A stretch of DNA of 64,000 nucleotides from Gordonia sputi NBRC 100414 (GTDB lineage Bacteria > Actinomycetota > Actinomycetes > Mycobacteriales > Mycobacteriaceae). This document shows positions 45,293-53,845 of this stretch, in pieces (position 1 is the first letter of the stretch; every line of letters begins with the position of its first letter). The position numbers and the translations under genes were made by a program. The notes beneath the pieces were generated by a model. It did no database searches, was not told the DNA's origin, and was given only the letters and a program-made list of their open reading frames with translations. The stretch spans positions 62,001-126,000 of the forward strand of contig NZ_BAFC01000025.1 of the NCBI RefSeq assembly GCF_000248055.1, read 5' to 3'.

Positions 45293-45838
45293 TCAGTCAT
45301 CTGACGGCAGTTCGACGTTGATGGTCACGCGCACTTCGTCGTCGACCTTGAGCGCACCCATCATCATCGAGTACGGCTTCAGCCCGAAGTCGCGGTGGGA
45401 GACTGTGGTTTCGATTGTAGCGGTGCGCTTCTCGTCGGCCACTTCGACGTCGAGCGGATGCTGACGTTGCTTGCCGTTGATCGAGAGCGTCCCGTCCAGC
45501 CGATAGCCCGCCTCGATGGTCGTGATCGACGCGGCTTCGTAGGTGATCGTCGGCGACTTTGACGCGTTGAGCGACTTGAGTGCATTGCTTCTGGCGAGGG
45601 ACTTTTCCGGTCCGGTCAGCGGCGTGACCCCGCCCTCACCAGAGACGACGGTCAGCGAGTCGACGTCGATCGAGGCGGACACGTCGGACGGCACGCCGTC
45701 GCTGAGGGTGACCGTCGCCGACCACTGCTGCATCTCAATGGTCAATCGGTGGCCGGTTCGCGATGCCGGACCGGTCACACCGGTGTGTAGGGTCAGCGTC
45801 CCGTTGGCCGGGCCGAATTGCCAGGACTCCTGCGCCAT
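45293..45838 (-). CDS. YceI-family lipocalin-like protein
   Basis: A 181-residue YceI-domain protein: FGPANGTLTLHTGV at the N-terminus, then VDVDSLTVVSGEGG-like SIDVDSLTVVSGEGG, SPTITYEAASITTIEAGY, GTLSINGKQRQHPLDVEVA and DFGLKPYSMMMGALKVDDEV. YceI proteins bind isoprenoid or other lipids in a beta-barrel. There is no signal peptide, so it acts in the cytoplasm. ATG 45838 has GAGGAGG upstream; the ORF to 46360 crosses the epimerase gene. Confidence 0.85.
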   Translation of the reverse strand: MAQESWQFGPANGTLTLHTGVTGPASRTGHRLTIEMQQWSATVTLSDGVPSDVSASIDVDSLTVVSGEGGVTPLTGPEKSLARSNALKSLNASKSPTITYEAASITTIEAGYRLDGTLSINGKQRQHPLDVEVADEKRTATIETTVSHRDFGLKPYSMMMGALKVDDEVRVTINVELPSDD

Positions 45839-45898
45839 TGCGCCTCCTCGAGTGTCGACGACCACCCTAGGCGCTTCTCCTGTGCCAAGGTTGTCGAT

Positions 45899-46756
45899 GT
45901 GACTGCATCGGAAAGCCAGGGAGTCGAGCGCGGGACAGCATACGGATTCGACGCGTGGCTCGTGACTTCGCCGCACGCCACCGCGGCGATCTCGATCTTC
46001 GGTGGGCAGGTGCTCTCCTACCGTCCGACCGGAGCCGACGACGTGCTGTGGGTGTCGCCCCTGGCCGCAACGCCGCCGACGCCCATACGTGGTGGCATTC
46101 CCGTGTGTTGGCCGTATTTCGGGAAGGAGAACCAGACCGGCGACGTCCCGTCGCACGGTTACGCGCGCACCGCGACGTGGCAGGTCGTGGACTCCGAGGT
46201 TCTTGCTGACGACGTGACGCAGGTGCGGCTCGCGCCCCTGGGACTCGAGCGACTCACGCTGCGCCTGGAACTGACCGTGCGTGTGGGCGCGACGCTGGAG
46301 ATCGGTGTGCGGACCACCAATCTCTCCGACGAACCCGCGGTACTGACCGAGGCGCTGCACAACTACCTACGCGTCTCGGATGCCACCGACGTGCACGTGG
46401 AGGGACTCTCGGGGAAGTCGTACGAGGACAAGTTCGACGACCTGCAGGTCAAGACGCAGGACGGCGACTGGCGCCTTCCCGACGACGTGCCGCGCAGCGA
46501 CCGGCTCTACCCCGATGCGGGTGGAACCTACCGGCTGGTCGACCCAGGTCGTGGCCGGACCATCCGGGTGACCGGCGATCGCGCGCGGACCGCCGTCGTG
46601 TGGAACCCCGGCGCCGACGTCGCATCCGGAATGGCCGACGTCGGGCCGCACTGGCGCGAGTTCGTGTGCGTCGAGACGGCCAACGCCGGGCCTGATCTGA
46701 TCACCGTCGCTGCGGGCGCGACCGTCGAGATGTGGCAGACGATCGCTCTGGAGTGA
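45899..46756 (+). CDS. D-hexose-6-phosphate mutarotase / aldose epimerase family protein
   Basis: The 285-residue protein is a galactose-mutarotase-like enzyme of the YeaD type. Motifs include AISIFGGQVLSYRPTG, PIRGGIPVCWPYFGKEN, SHGYARTATWQV and a late WNPGADVASGMADVGP with WREFVCVETAN, which supply the acid/base His and Glu of the family. It interconverts anomers of hexose-6-phosphates. GTG 45899 has AAGG 8 nt upstream. Confidence 0.85.
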   Translation: MTASESQGVERGTAYGFDAWLVTSPHATAAISIFGGQVLSYRPTGADDVLWVSPLAATPPTPIRGGIPVCWPYFGKENQTGDVPSHGYARTATWQVVDSEVLADDVTQVRLAPLGLERLTLRLELTVRVGATLEIGVRTTNLSDEPAVLTEALHNYLRVSDATDVHVEGLSGKSYEDKFDDLQVKTQDGDWRLPDDVPRSDRLYPDAGGTYRLVDPGRGRTIRVTGDRARTAVVWNPGADVASGMADVGPHWREFVCVETANAGPDLITVAAGATVEMWQTIALE

Positions 46757-46766
46757 CGTTCAGGCT

Positions 46767-47807
46767 TTACGGCACCACGACGGCGCGTCCACGCAGGTCG
46801 TTGGCCGCGAGCTTGCGGTACGCCGCAACGCCATCGTCGAGGCTGAACCACTCCACCGCGACGTCGAGGACGCCGTCGCGCGCGAGGTCGAGGACCTCGA
46901 TCAGCTCCGCACGGGCACCCCAGTAGGGCGTGCGGACCGACACCTCGTAGGGCTGTGACCAGAAGCCAACACTCGCCGCAGCCTTGCCGTCGCCGAGCCC
47001 GACGATCGTGACGTCGCCCATCGTGCCGACGACACCCATCGCCGTGTTGATGGTCGGCTGATATCCGACAAAGTCGAAAACGGCTGTCGCGCCGTCTTTT
47101 CCGGTGATCTTGCGGACATTCTCGACGGCATCGGCGTCGCTCAGCACTGCCTCGTGCGCACCGACCTGCTTGGCGAAGTCGAGCTCCTCCTGCGTGACGT
47201 CGAGTGCGATGACACGCGACGGGGTGAGGTGCCGCAACATCTGGATGGCCACGTGTCCCAGGCCGCCCGAGCCGATCACGACGGCGGTCGAGCCGCCGAC
47301 TAGCTTCCTCAGCGACGGCTTGATCGCGTGGTAGGGCGTGAGGCCGGCGTCGGTCAGGGGAACCGTGGTGACGGGATCGAGGTCGCCGATGGGGACGAGG
47401 TGCCGCGGGTCGTCGACGACGACGTATTCGGCCATGGCGCCGTCGTGTCCGAGGCCGGGTGGCGTGATCTGCAGGTCGGCTGCCCGCGAGCAGTAGTTCT
47501 CCAGGCCCTGCGAACAGAAGTGGCAGACTCCGCAACCCCACGGGCCGTAGATGGCGACCGCCGTCCCCTCACTGACCGTCGAAACCCCTTGTCCCAGTTC
47601 GGCGATCACGCCGACACCCTCGTGGCCGAGGGTCATCGGGAGAGGGTACGGGAATGCGCCTTCCGGCGCGTTCAACACGAAGTCGTCGGAGTGGCACGCG
47701 CCTGCGGCGGTGACCTTCACGAGCACCTGACCCGGACCCGGCGTGGGCTTCGGAACGTCGCGAAGCTCGGGTTCGGCTCCGGATTTGACCATCTGGACGG
47801 CCTTCAT
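46767..47807 (-). CDS. Zinc-dependent alcohol dehydrogenase (NAD)
   Basis: A 346-residue medium-chain ADH: catalytic zinc ligands in GACHSDDF (Cys) and LGHEGVGVI (His-Glu), structural zinc cysteines in GCGVCHFCSQGLENYC, and the Rossmann motif VVIGSGGLGHVAIQML. Close in length and motifs to the broad-range Rhodococcus/Gordonia ADHs that oxidise medium-chain alcohols. It is a complete version of what is truncated at 52908-53845. Start ATG 47807 follows an AGG 10 nt upstream. Confidence 0.9.
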   Translation of the reverse strand: MKAVQMVKSGAEPELRDVPKPTPGPGQVLVKVTAAGACHSDDFVLNAPEGAFPYPLPMTLGHEGVGVIAELGQGVSTVSEGTAVAIYGPWGCGVCHFCSQGLENYCSRAADLQITPPGLGHDGAMAEYVVVDDPRHLVPIGDLDPVTTVPLTDAGLTPYHAIKPSLRKLVGGSTAVVIGSGGLGHVAIQMLRHLTPSRVIALDVTQEELDFAKQVGAHEAVLSDADAVENVRKITGKDGATAVFDFVGYQPTINTAMGVVGTMGDVTIVGLGDGKAAASVGFWSQPYEVSVRTPYWGARAELIEVLDLARDGVLDVAVEWFSLDDGVAAYRKLAANDLRGRAVVVP

Positions 47808-48012
47808 CGGTCAACTGCCTTTCGGATCGGTGTACTCCCCGACCCCTCCCTGACCTCAGGTTTACTCTCCCATCACGAACGGCGCATATGAGGGGTGGCG
47901 CCACGGCGTGCTGGGTTCGTCGGCGGGGCGAGCACTCCGAGCGGGCACGCGGCCAGCCGCGCTCGATCGCGCGCCGACGAACTCATCGACCACCGACTGC
48001 GCAGCCACGCGG

Positions 48013-48540
48013 TCACTGCCACGGCCGTGCCTCTGCGCGATGCTCGGCCTGCCCGCACCACGACGTCACCGCGTTGGCAATGTAGTCGCACGATGCCCTG
48101 TCCGAGAACAACTTCGACGTGATCGACGGTGCGGGCAGTCCGCCGCTCATTGTCAGGTGATACCAACTGTCGGCGCACACCTGGCCGAACCAGTGCTTGA
48201 AGATGACCGGTTCCGTCGGCTCGAGTCCCGGCGTGCAGACCACGAGGACGCGGTCGACGTCGGTGTCGAGCACGAGGTCGGTCAGCGAGGAGACCACGAC
48301 GTTGCGCAGTGCCCGCGTGGGGCGCGCCAGCGTGTCGAGGCCGAAGCGCGACGTCGACCTCCTGATCGAACCTCCGTCGACCAGGATCAATCCGATTCGG
48401 GACTCCGGAGACGGCTCGGCGTCGACGTGCACTCCGTTGTCGCCCAATGCCGCTGCGATGTCGGGGTTGATCGGCCCGAACGTGCGGACGGCGACGTGGT
48501 GACGCGAGAGCCGCGCGGCACGTTCCATCGCGATGGTCAT
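48013..48540 (-). CDS. Conserved hypothetical protein
   Basis: The 175-residue protein has an alternating alpha/beta pattern (HHVAVRTFGPI; SRIGLILVDGG; DRVLVVCTPGL) suggesting a Rossmann-like fold, but I recognise no family motif. No signal peptide or membrane segment. ATG 48540 has a strong GGAGGAG with a 7-nt gap, so it is very probably translated. It lies 60 bp downstream of the next membrane-protein gene (48600-49223) on the same strand, a likely operon. Confidence 0.65.
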   Translation of the reverse strand: MTIAMERAARLSRHHVAVRTFGPINPDIAAALGDNGVHVDAEPSPESRIGLILVDGGSIRRSTSRFGLDTLARPTRALRNVVVSSLTDLVLDTDVDRVLVVCTPGLEPTEPVIFKHWFGQVCADSWYHLTMSGGLPAPSITSKLFSDRASCDYIANAVTSWCGQAEHRAEARPWQ

Positions 48541-48599
48541 GAGATCTCCTCCTGGTCTGCGGTACAGCGTGATGTGGGATGAGTTACGGATCGCCCGGG

Positions 48600-49223
48600 T
48601 CATCGGCGTGCCATTCTCGGGAGTCGACGGCGTCGCGGCGGGATGGAGTCGTGGACGCGCTGCCAGATGAGCTCGTGCTCAACAGGATTGATCGCACCTC
48701 GCTCCAATCGCCGGTCAGCGGAACGCAGTTCGGCAAGAGTGTCGGCGATCGACTTGGGAGTCGGCATTCCCTCGGGGACGTTGTATCCCGGAATGGTGGT
48801 CAGGTCGACGGTGCGTACGGCGCTGGGCAGGGTTCCCGCGGTGCGTCGCGCGACCACACCCGAGACCACCAACACGGCGGTGGCCACTACGAGGACCGTC
48901 GTACCCGACGCGCCGAGGGAACTGAGACCGACGGCCACGGCCAGCCACGCGACGAGGCCCCAGACCGGCCAGCCACGCCAGAGGCGCAGACGTCGACGCT
49001 GCATCGAACTGATTCCGGGCGGGAACACAACAAGTCGGTAGCGGCACACGCCGTAGCGCCCGGCGCCCGCGCTGAACGATCCCCACACCGCGGGGCCCTC
49101 GGCGAGCCGGTCGATGATCGCGGAACCCGTTGTTTCCGTATCCAATCGCCCCGTACTCAATCCCCCCGTACCCAATCCCTCAGTACCCAATCCCTCAGAG
49201 CCGTGTGAACTCATCGTCGTCAT
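48600..49223 (-). CDS. Membrane protein with two central helices, unknown function
   Basis: A 207-residue protein. The N-terminus contains a degenerate repeat (EGLGTEGLGTGGLSTGRLD) encoded by a 15-bp tandem repeat at 49136-49195. A hydrophobic pair of helices lies at about residues 82-122, with GRYGVCRYRLVVFPPGIS before them, and the C-terminal ~80 residues are soluble and helical, ending in a very basic tail. I do not recognise a characterised family. Four TTGACG repeats lie 40-90 bp upstream. Confidence 0.6.
   Translation of the reverse strand: MTTMSSHGSEGLGTEGLGTGGLSTGRLDTETTGSAIIDRLAEGPAVWGSFSAGAGRYGVCRYRLVVFPPGISSMQRRRLRLWRGWPVWGLVAWLAVAVGLSSLGASGTTVLVVATAVLVVSGVVARRTAGTLPSAVRTVDLTTIPGYNVPEGMPTPKSIADTLAELRSADRRLERGAINPVEHELIWQRVHDSIPPRRRRLPRMARR
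49136..49195. repeat. 15-bp tandem repeat, 4 copies, inside a gene
   Basis: Units are CCGTATCCAATCGCC, CCGTACTCAATCCCC, CCGTACCCAATCCCT and CAGTACCCAATCCCT. As 15 is a multiple of 3, copy-number change would keep the frame and alter only the length of the repeat (GLGTE-like) near the N-terminus of the membrane protein. Confidence 0.8.
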
Positions 49224-49264
49224 TCCGATAGTGCTACGCCGCGCGCTCGGCGTCGGGAAGTGTC

Positions 49265-49313
49265 TTGACGGGTCTTTGACGAGACTTTGACGCGGCGTCG
49301 AACAGCCTTGACG
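49265..49313. promoter_or_regulatory. Helically phased TTGACG repeats
   Basis: TTGACG occurs at 49265, 49276, 49287 and 49308, that is 11, 11 and 21 bp apart, close to whole helical turns. The array lies between the membrane-protein start (49223) and the hairpin at 49355-49389. It could be an activator/repressor array or a cluster of -35-like hexamers. A further TTGACG is at 49401. Confidence 0.45.
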
Positions 49314-49354
49314 AGATGCTGACAGTTGGGTTGCTGGCGGTGGGCACGCAAGAG

Positions 49355-49389
49355 ACCGCCCCGGAGTCGTCGAGTGACGCCGGGGCGGT
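49355..49389 (-). terminator. Rho-independent-type hairpin after the YiaA/B gene
   Basis: ACCGCCCCGG (49355-49364) and CCGGGGCGGT (49380-49389) form a perfect 10-bp GC stem with a 15-nt loop, 31 bp beyond the stop of the minus-strand gene at 49420. No long T-run follows, as is usual in actinobacteria. Confidence 0.6.
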
Positions 49390-49419
49390 CGGGAGGATTG
49401 TTGACGGGTGGGGTGCGGA

Positions 49420-49719
49420 TTATCCGGCGACCCGGTTGAAGGGGTCGTGTTCGGCGATGAGTTTGTCGACGCGGGCTTCGTCGATGCGGGCGCGGACCGT
49501 GGTCAGTTCTTGGCGGTCACGGACGACCTTCGCGAGCGTGAAGGTGCTGGAGGTGAGGAATAACAGCGTGATGCCGAGGAATCCGCGCTGCCAGGGGTCG
49601 ATCGGGAGGTAGAGGATGCCGACACACGCGGTGGCGAGGCTGACGGCGAAGGCGATGGCTGCTTGGAGGAAGAAGGCTGCGGTGGTGACGGTCTGGGGGA
49701 CTTCGTTGGAGGACGACAT
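49420..49719 (-). CDS. YiaA/YiaB two-helix domain protein
   Basis: A 99-residue inner-membrane protein with two helices at ~residues 12-36 and 44-62; FFLQAAIAFAVSLATACVGI and WQRGFLGITLLFLTSSTFTLAK match the YiaA/B two-helix domain. The C-terminus is charged (VVRDRQELTTVRARIDEARV). Function of the family is unknown. It is its own unit, closed by a GC hairpin at 49355-49389. Confidence 0.75.
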   Translation of the reverse strand: MSSSNEVPQTVTTAAFFLQAAIAFAVSLATACVGILYLPIDPWQRGFLGITLLFLTSSTFTLAKVVRDRQELTTVRARIDEARVDKLIAEHDPFNRVAG

Positions 49720-49793
49720 GTGACAACGGTCTCAGCGGCGGCAGGCGCGGCGGATGCGCAGAACTACGCAGTTGCCCTGAGTGTTCTGGGCGG

Positions 49794-50629
49794 TCAGGAG
49801 TCGGCCGCGTCGAGTGCCGCGCGGAGTGTTCGCACCACGCCGTTGTCGGTGTTCGACGGCGCGACGTAGCGCGCGGCGTCGAGGATGTCGCGGTGCGCGT
49901 TGGCAACCGCGTACGACCAGTCGGCGGTGCCGAGCATCCCGAGGTCGTTGAGGTAGTCACCGAAGACCATTGTCTGCGCCGGACTGATACCGAGCCGACT
50001 CTGCACTGCCCGAACGGCCTGCGACTTGTCGACGCCGCGGGTCATCACGTCGAGCCAATGTTGTCCGGACACAACGACTTCGGCATCGATCTGCAGTGCC
50101 GAGATCGCGGGGCGGTGGAGTCTTCGATTCCGTCGAAGTCGTAGACCGCCACCTTGACCAGTTCGGCGTCGATGGCGGCGAGGTCGTCGACGACGGTGTT
50201 CGCGTAGTAGTAGGGGCGGATCTGTTCGAGGAACCGCTCATCGGACCGCTCGACGTAGGCGATCTCCGGGCTGCACAGCACGACCCCGATGTCGGCGCCG
50301 TCGGACTGCAGCGCTCGTGCGCGCGTGAGGACCGCGTCGGCGGTACTCGGGGCAAGCGGTTGTGACCGCAGGATCTCGTTCTGCCGCGCCACCACCGCAC
50401 CGTTCTCGGCGATCACGATCAGCCCGGGTATCGCCTCCCCGAACTGGTGGAGCAGGGTCGCGGCCTGCCGTCCGCTGGCCGGACTGAATACGATGTCGCG
50501 GCTGGTCAGCTCGTCAAGCAGCGGCCAGAGGTCGTCGGGGATGTGCTTGGCGTCGTCGAGCAGGGTGCCGTCGAGGTCGGTGACGACGAGGCGCAGGTCA
50601 GCGGGGACGGGCGGAATCGTGGTGGACAT
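49794..50629 (-). pseudogene. HAD-superfamily (Cof-type) sugar phosphatase, frameshifted
   Basis: The start ATG 50629 opens a Cof-type HAD phosphatase: VVTDLDGTLLDDAKHIPDD (motif I, nucleophile Asp) and FSPASGRQAATLL (motif II), with VIAENGAVV. The frame runs to a stop at 50045 with a non-conserved tail after EDSTAP. The C-terminal part continues in another frame (49794-50072 and a little upstream): GVDKSQAVRAVQSRLGI and MVFGDYLNDLGML (motif IV). A single-base loss in the G-rich run around 50105-50118 would explain both halves. Joined, the protein would be ~278 residues, normal for the family. Either a pseudogene or a sequencing error. Confidence 0.82.
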
Positions 50630-50644
50630 CGTGCTCCATTGTGG

Positions 50645-50722
50645 CAGTTCGGTGTCCCAGTTCGGTGTCCCAGTTCGGTGTCCCAGTTCGGTGTCCCAGT
50701 TCGGTGTCCCAGTTCGGTGTCA
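50645..50722. repeat. 13-bp tandem repeat, 6 copies
   Basis: Six head-to-tail copies of CAGTTCGGTGTCC, the last ending TCA, with no spacers. It lies 16 bp upstream of the HAD pseudogene start and about 100 bp before the secreted-protein gene, so it is in the promoter region of one or both. Confidence 0.9.
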
Positions 50723-50819
50723 CAGTCAGGTACCGCAAACCCGGGCGGAACATTCTCTGGGTCCGGCCGCATCCAATCGGTACTTGCTTACGAGAAGCCC
50801 CCGAGAGGAACCCGAGAAC

Positions 50820-51473
50820 GTGAAGACCACACCGCTCCGTACAACCGCCATCCGACGTATCATGCTTGCCCTGCTCGCGGGTATCGCGGCACTCCTCGCC
50901 ACCGCGGGGGTCGCGTCGAACGCCCACGCCGATACCGATGGGCGCTACCCGTCGCTACCGATGCGCGGCGTCGACGGCGGCACGGGACCGGTCAAGGGCA
51001 GCAACTTCAGCGCGGCGGATCGTCCGTACGTCATCTCCGACGACTTCGCGGGCATCGAGTACACCTTCGGCATTCCCGATGACTGGTCGTGCGGCGCCGG
51101 ATCGTCGGCTGTCTCGGCCACCGGCGAGGCAACATGTTTCGAGGAGAACACCTCGAAGACGACTGCGGCCGGAGGCGTGGTGGCCTACCAGAAGTGCGCC
51201 GCGACGCGGTGCACCACCACCGACGTCAAGCGCGTCACCTCTCAGGTGCGTGTCGATCGTGAAGCGTGGCGAGCCGTCGACGACACCACCTGGTACGCAG
51301 AGCAATCCGGCACCCTCAATGGCGTTCGCAAGGTCCGCGTCGCAGTCGCCCACGTGTTCCACACCGCGGACGGCGAGGCCGGCATCGCCTTCGCCCAGCT
51401 CGACGGACCGCCGTCCAAGCGCGGCGAACTCCTCAAGATCATCAACAGCATTCGCGCCAACACTCCGCGATAG
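50820..51473 (+). CDS. Secreted protein, unknown function
   Basis: A 217-residue precursor with a signal peptide (RTTAIRRIMLALLAGIAALL, then AGVASNAHA) cleaved probably after AHA near residue 37. The mature domain (~180 residues) contains four Cys (DWSCGAG, ATCFEEN, YQKCAATRC), probably two disulphides, and YTFGIPDDW. No family recognised; it is similar in style to secreted actinobacterial proteins. The GTG start follows GAGAGGAA. A strong hairpin terminator follows at 51489-51518. Confidence 0.75.
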   Translation: MKTTPLRTTAIRRIMLALLAGIAALLATAGVASNAHADTDGRYPSLPMRGVDGGTGPVKGSNFSAADRPYVISDDFAGIEYTFGIPDDWSCGAGSSAVSATGEATCFEENTSKTTAAGGVVAYQKCAATRCTTTDVKRVTSQVRVDREAWRAVDDTTWYAEQSGTLNGVRKVRVAVAHVFHTADGEAGIAFAQLDGPPSKRGELLKIINSIRANTPR

Positions 51474-51488
51474 CACCGCCGACGCCGA

Positions 51489-51518
51489 GCCCCGGCCTCC
51501 CCTGCGGGAGGTCGGGGC
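51489..51518. terminator. Bidirectional hairpin terminator between convergent genes
   Basis: GCCCCGGCCTCCC (51489-51501), loop CTGC, and GGGAGGTCGGGGC (51506-51518) pair over 13 bp with a single mismatch. It lies between the convergent secreted-protein gene and the DUF1206 gene, 8-16 bp from each stop. Confidence 0.85.
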
Positions 51519-51525
51519 CTAGCCG

Positions 51526-52257
51526 TCACATTCGCGCGTACCGCGCCATGACGAAGCAGTAGATGCCATACGCGGCAAGGCCTATCGCGGCCAGCACCAA
51601 GAAGAACTGTCCGGCCGGCCATCCCGAAACGGTTTTCACCGCACCGTCGACGCCGGTGGCTTTCGCCGGATCGGCCGTGATCGCCGCGACGATCACCAAA
51701 ACTCCCGCGCCGACCAGTACCAGCCCCTTCGCCGTATATCCCACGATGCCGGTGACATTCACGACAGGGTTGCTGTCGATGGTCAGATCGTCGAAGAACG
51801 ACCTCGTCACACCCTTGTAGATGTGATAGGCGCCGACAGCGATGATGACGATTCCAGCCACGACGAGCACGAACTTTCCGAAGCCCGAACCCATCAACCG
51901 CGCGCTCATACCGGCGTTCTGCTGGCCACTCGACTGGCCGTGCCCCAAAGCGAATTGCGCTGCCGTCCAGGCGAATGCGAAGTAGACAACCGCGAGTGCA
52001 CCCGCCTTCGCGCGGTCGAGCCAACCGTCATCGTCGTCGGCCTTCGGGTTCGCCGGGTGCGGACCGATGATGACTTCGGCAATCCGCCACAGCGCCATCG
52101 CCACGAAGGCGATCACCGCGAGCCACAAGGCAATTCGACCGCCGGTTGACGACGCAAAGATTCCGAGCGCCCCCGACTGGTCGGCATTGCCCGCATCGCC
52201 AAACGCCAGCCTCAGCACGATGTACGCGATCAACAGGTGCAGCAGACCGCTCACCAC
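51526..52257 (-). CDS. DUF1206 membrane protein, start codon unclear
   Basis: A six-helix membrane protein of the DUF1206 family, made of three repeated two-helix units: VSGLLHLLIAYIVLRLAFGD, then RAKAGALAVVYFAFAWTAAQ, then YTAKGLVLVGAGVLVIVAAI. The listed start is GTG 52257, giving 243 residues. The same frame continues upstream to a TGA at 52354-52356 and encodes a conserved-looking N-terminus (ATDSGWFEALARGGHV), as family members have, but no ATG, GTG or TTG exists there before GTG 52260/52257. Either translation starts at a rare codon (for example ATC near 52338-52344), or the start was mutated, or the listed one is right. Confidence 0.7.
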   Translation of the reverse strand: MVSGLLHLLIAYIVLRLAFGDAGNADQSGALGIFASSTGGRIALWLAVIAFVAMALWRIAEVIIGPHPANPKADDDDGWLDRAKAGALAVVYFAFAWTAAQFALGHGQSSGQQNAGMSARLMGSGFGKFVLVVAGIVIIAVGAYHIYKGVTRSFFDDLTIDSNPVVNVTGIVGYTAKGLVLVGAGVLVIVAAITADPAKATGVDGAVKTVSGWPAGQFFLVLAAIGLAAYGIYCFVMARYARM

Positions 52258-52478
52258 GTGCCCGCCGCGCGCAAGCGCCTCAAACCAACCGGAGTCCGTC
52301 GCTTCTCGGACGGCCTGCTTACCCGTATGTGTAGGGATGATGATCGCCGCCCGTCAGTAATTCAGTCGATTCGCGAGTCAGCCAACCCGCGTCCACGGGG
52401 AATCGTAACGTGTCGACCGGGGTGGTTTTCACCGCACGGTAAAACCGGCAAAACACCCGGCTCGACGGGATGGGTGCA

Positions 52479-52862
52479 TCACGCCGAGAGATGCTCGTGC
52501 ACGACGAGCGGACGCGGTGAGGCCGCGAGGTCGAAGACCACCGTCTCTCGCTCGCTGAGTTCGGTTCCGTCACCGAGAGTCGTCGACACCCGTTGGGTCG
52601 CGATGGCAACATCACCGACGATGAGCACATCGCGCTCGGTGCTGACACACTTCTCGACGCGCCATCCCTCCGAACGCCAACCACGCCACAGCGTTCGGTA
52701 CTCTTCAACGCCGAGCGCGACCTCCGGAGTGTCCGGGAACACGAATCGTGCTGTTGGGGCGCAACATCCGAAGTAGGCGGCCTCGTCGTTGGAGGCGAAC
52801 GCGGCAACGAGATGGTCGAACGCAGCCAAGGCGCGGGTGGACGTGTTGTCAGTGGGCGACAT
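52479..52862 (-). CDS. SnoaL/NTF2-like nuclear transport factor 2 fold protein
   Basis: A 127-residue NTF2-like protein (AFDHLVAAFASNDEAAYFGC; ARFVFPDTPEV; WRGWRSEGWRVEKC; HEHLSA). These small cone-shaped proteins act as ketosteroid isomerases, hydratases or polyketide cyclases, or as adaptors; no catalytic residue pattern was decisive. ATG 52862 follows GGAG with a 5-nt gap; the ORF to 52892 has no site. Confidence 0.75.
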   Translation of the reverse strand: MSPTDNTSTRALAAFDHLVAAFASNDEAAYFGCCAPTARFVFPDTPEVALGVEEYRTLWRGWRSEGWRVEKCVSTERDVLIVGDVAIATQRVSTTLGDGTELSERETVVFDLAASPRPLVVHEHLSA

Positions 52863-52907
52863 TCGAGCTCCTGTTGATGAATGGTCGATCAAGAAACTGG
52901 TGCACGT

Positions 52908-53845
52908 TCACGGAATGAGAACCGTGCGAAGGCCGGTGGCGGCACGCAGATCTTCGAGTGCCGCGTTGACCTCACCGAGCGGTCGCGTACGGCCGATGAG
53001 GGCGTCGAGAGGGAGTCGACCCGACAGATAGAGCCGCGCAATTCTCGGGAAGTCCACCGCGGGCACGCTCGAGCCGTAATTGCAGCCGAGGATGCTCTTG
53101 CCTTGGTCGGCGAGGTCGAAGGGATCGATCGACGCGCGTGCGCCGATTGCCGTCATACCCGCCAAGACCGCCACCCCTCCTGCGCGCAGCATGGGTGGAC
53201 ACTGCTCGATGGTCGACGTCCGGCCGATCGCCTCGAAGACGTAGTCGGCACCGCCATCGGTCATCTCCTGCACCGTGGCAACAAGATTCGGAGCGGCACC
53301 GTCGAGCGCCACTGTGGCGCCGAGGCTTTCTGCCTGGGCACGACGTCGGGGATCGAGATCGATGGCGATGATCGGATCAGCCCCGGCAAGCTGCAGTCCT
53401 AGGATGATCGACTGACCGATACCACCACAGCCGAACACCACTGCGGATGCGCCGTACGGAACCTTTGCCGTCGACGTCACGGCACCGATACCTGTGGTGA
53501 CCGAACAGCCGATCAACGCGCCGATCTCGAAGGGGAGTTCGTCGGGAACCACCACCGCAGCGGCAGCGGGGACGACGACACGTTCGGAGAACGCGCCGAG
53601 TCCGAGGAACGGCCACACCGGCTCGTCGTCGAATGTCGTTGTCGCCGTTGACCCGTCAGGCAGTCGATTGGCCACCGCATTGGTGTTCGTGCACAGCCAC
53701 GCCTTGCCGGACAGACAGTTTCGGCATCGACGACATGCCACGAACCAGGACAGGACGACATGATCGCCGACCTGGACGTCGTCGACACCATCTCCCACGT
53801 CGGTCACGACTCCGGATGCCTCGTGACCCGCACGCCTATCCATTT
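52908..53845 (-). pseudogene. Zinc alcohol dehydrogenase (class III-like), 5'-truncated
   Basis: The preserved part starts at RRAGHEASGVVTDVGDG and includes structural-zinc cysteines (CRRCRNCLSGKAWLC), the Rossmann motif AVVFGCGGIGQSIILGL and the C-terminal LGEVNAALEDLRAATG. Compared with 370-residue zinc ADHs, about the first 60 residues, with the first catalytic Cys ligand, are missing. Upstream of ~53840 the sequence belongs to the plus-strand phosphoribosyltransferase remnant, so the ORF beginning at 53924 is a chance extension. It is probably inactive. The boundary lies between about 53829 and 53860. Confidence 0.75.

Noticed and set aside
47808..48012. Small genes in the ADH upstream region
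   Set aside because: Several overlapping short ORFs in competing frames, none with a ribosome-binding site or motif.
50645..50722. CRISPR array
   Set aside because: Units are 13 bp and contiguous with no spacers; no cas genes nearby.
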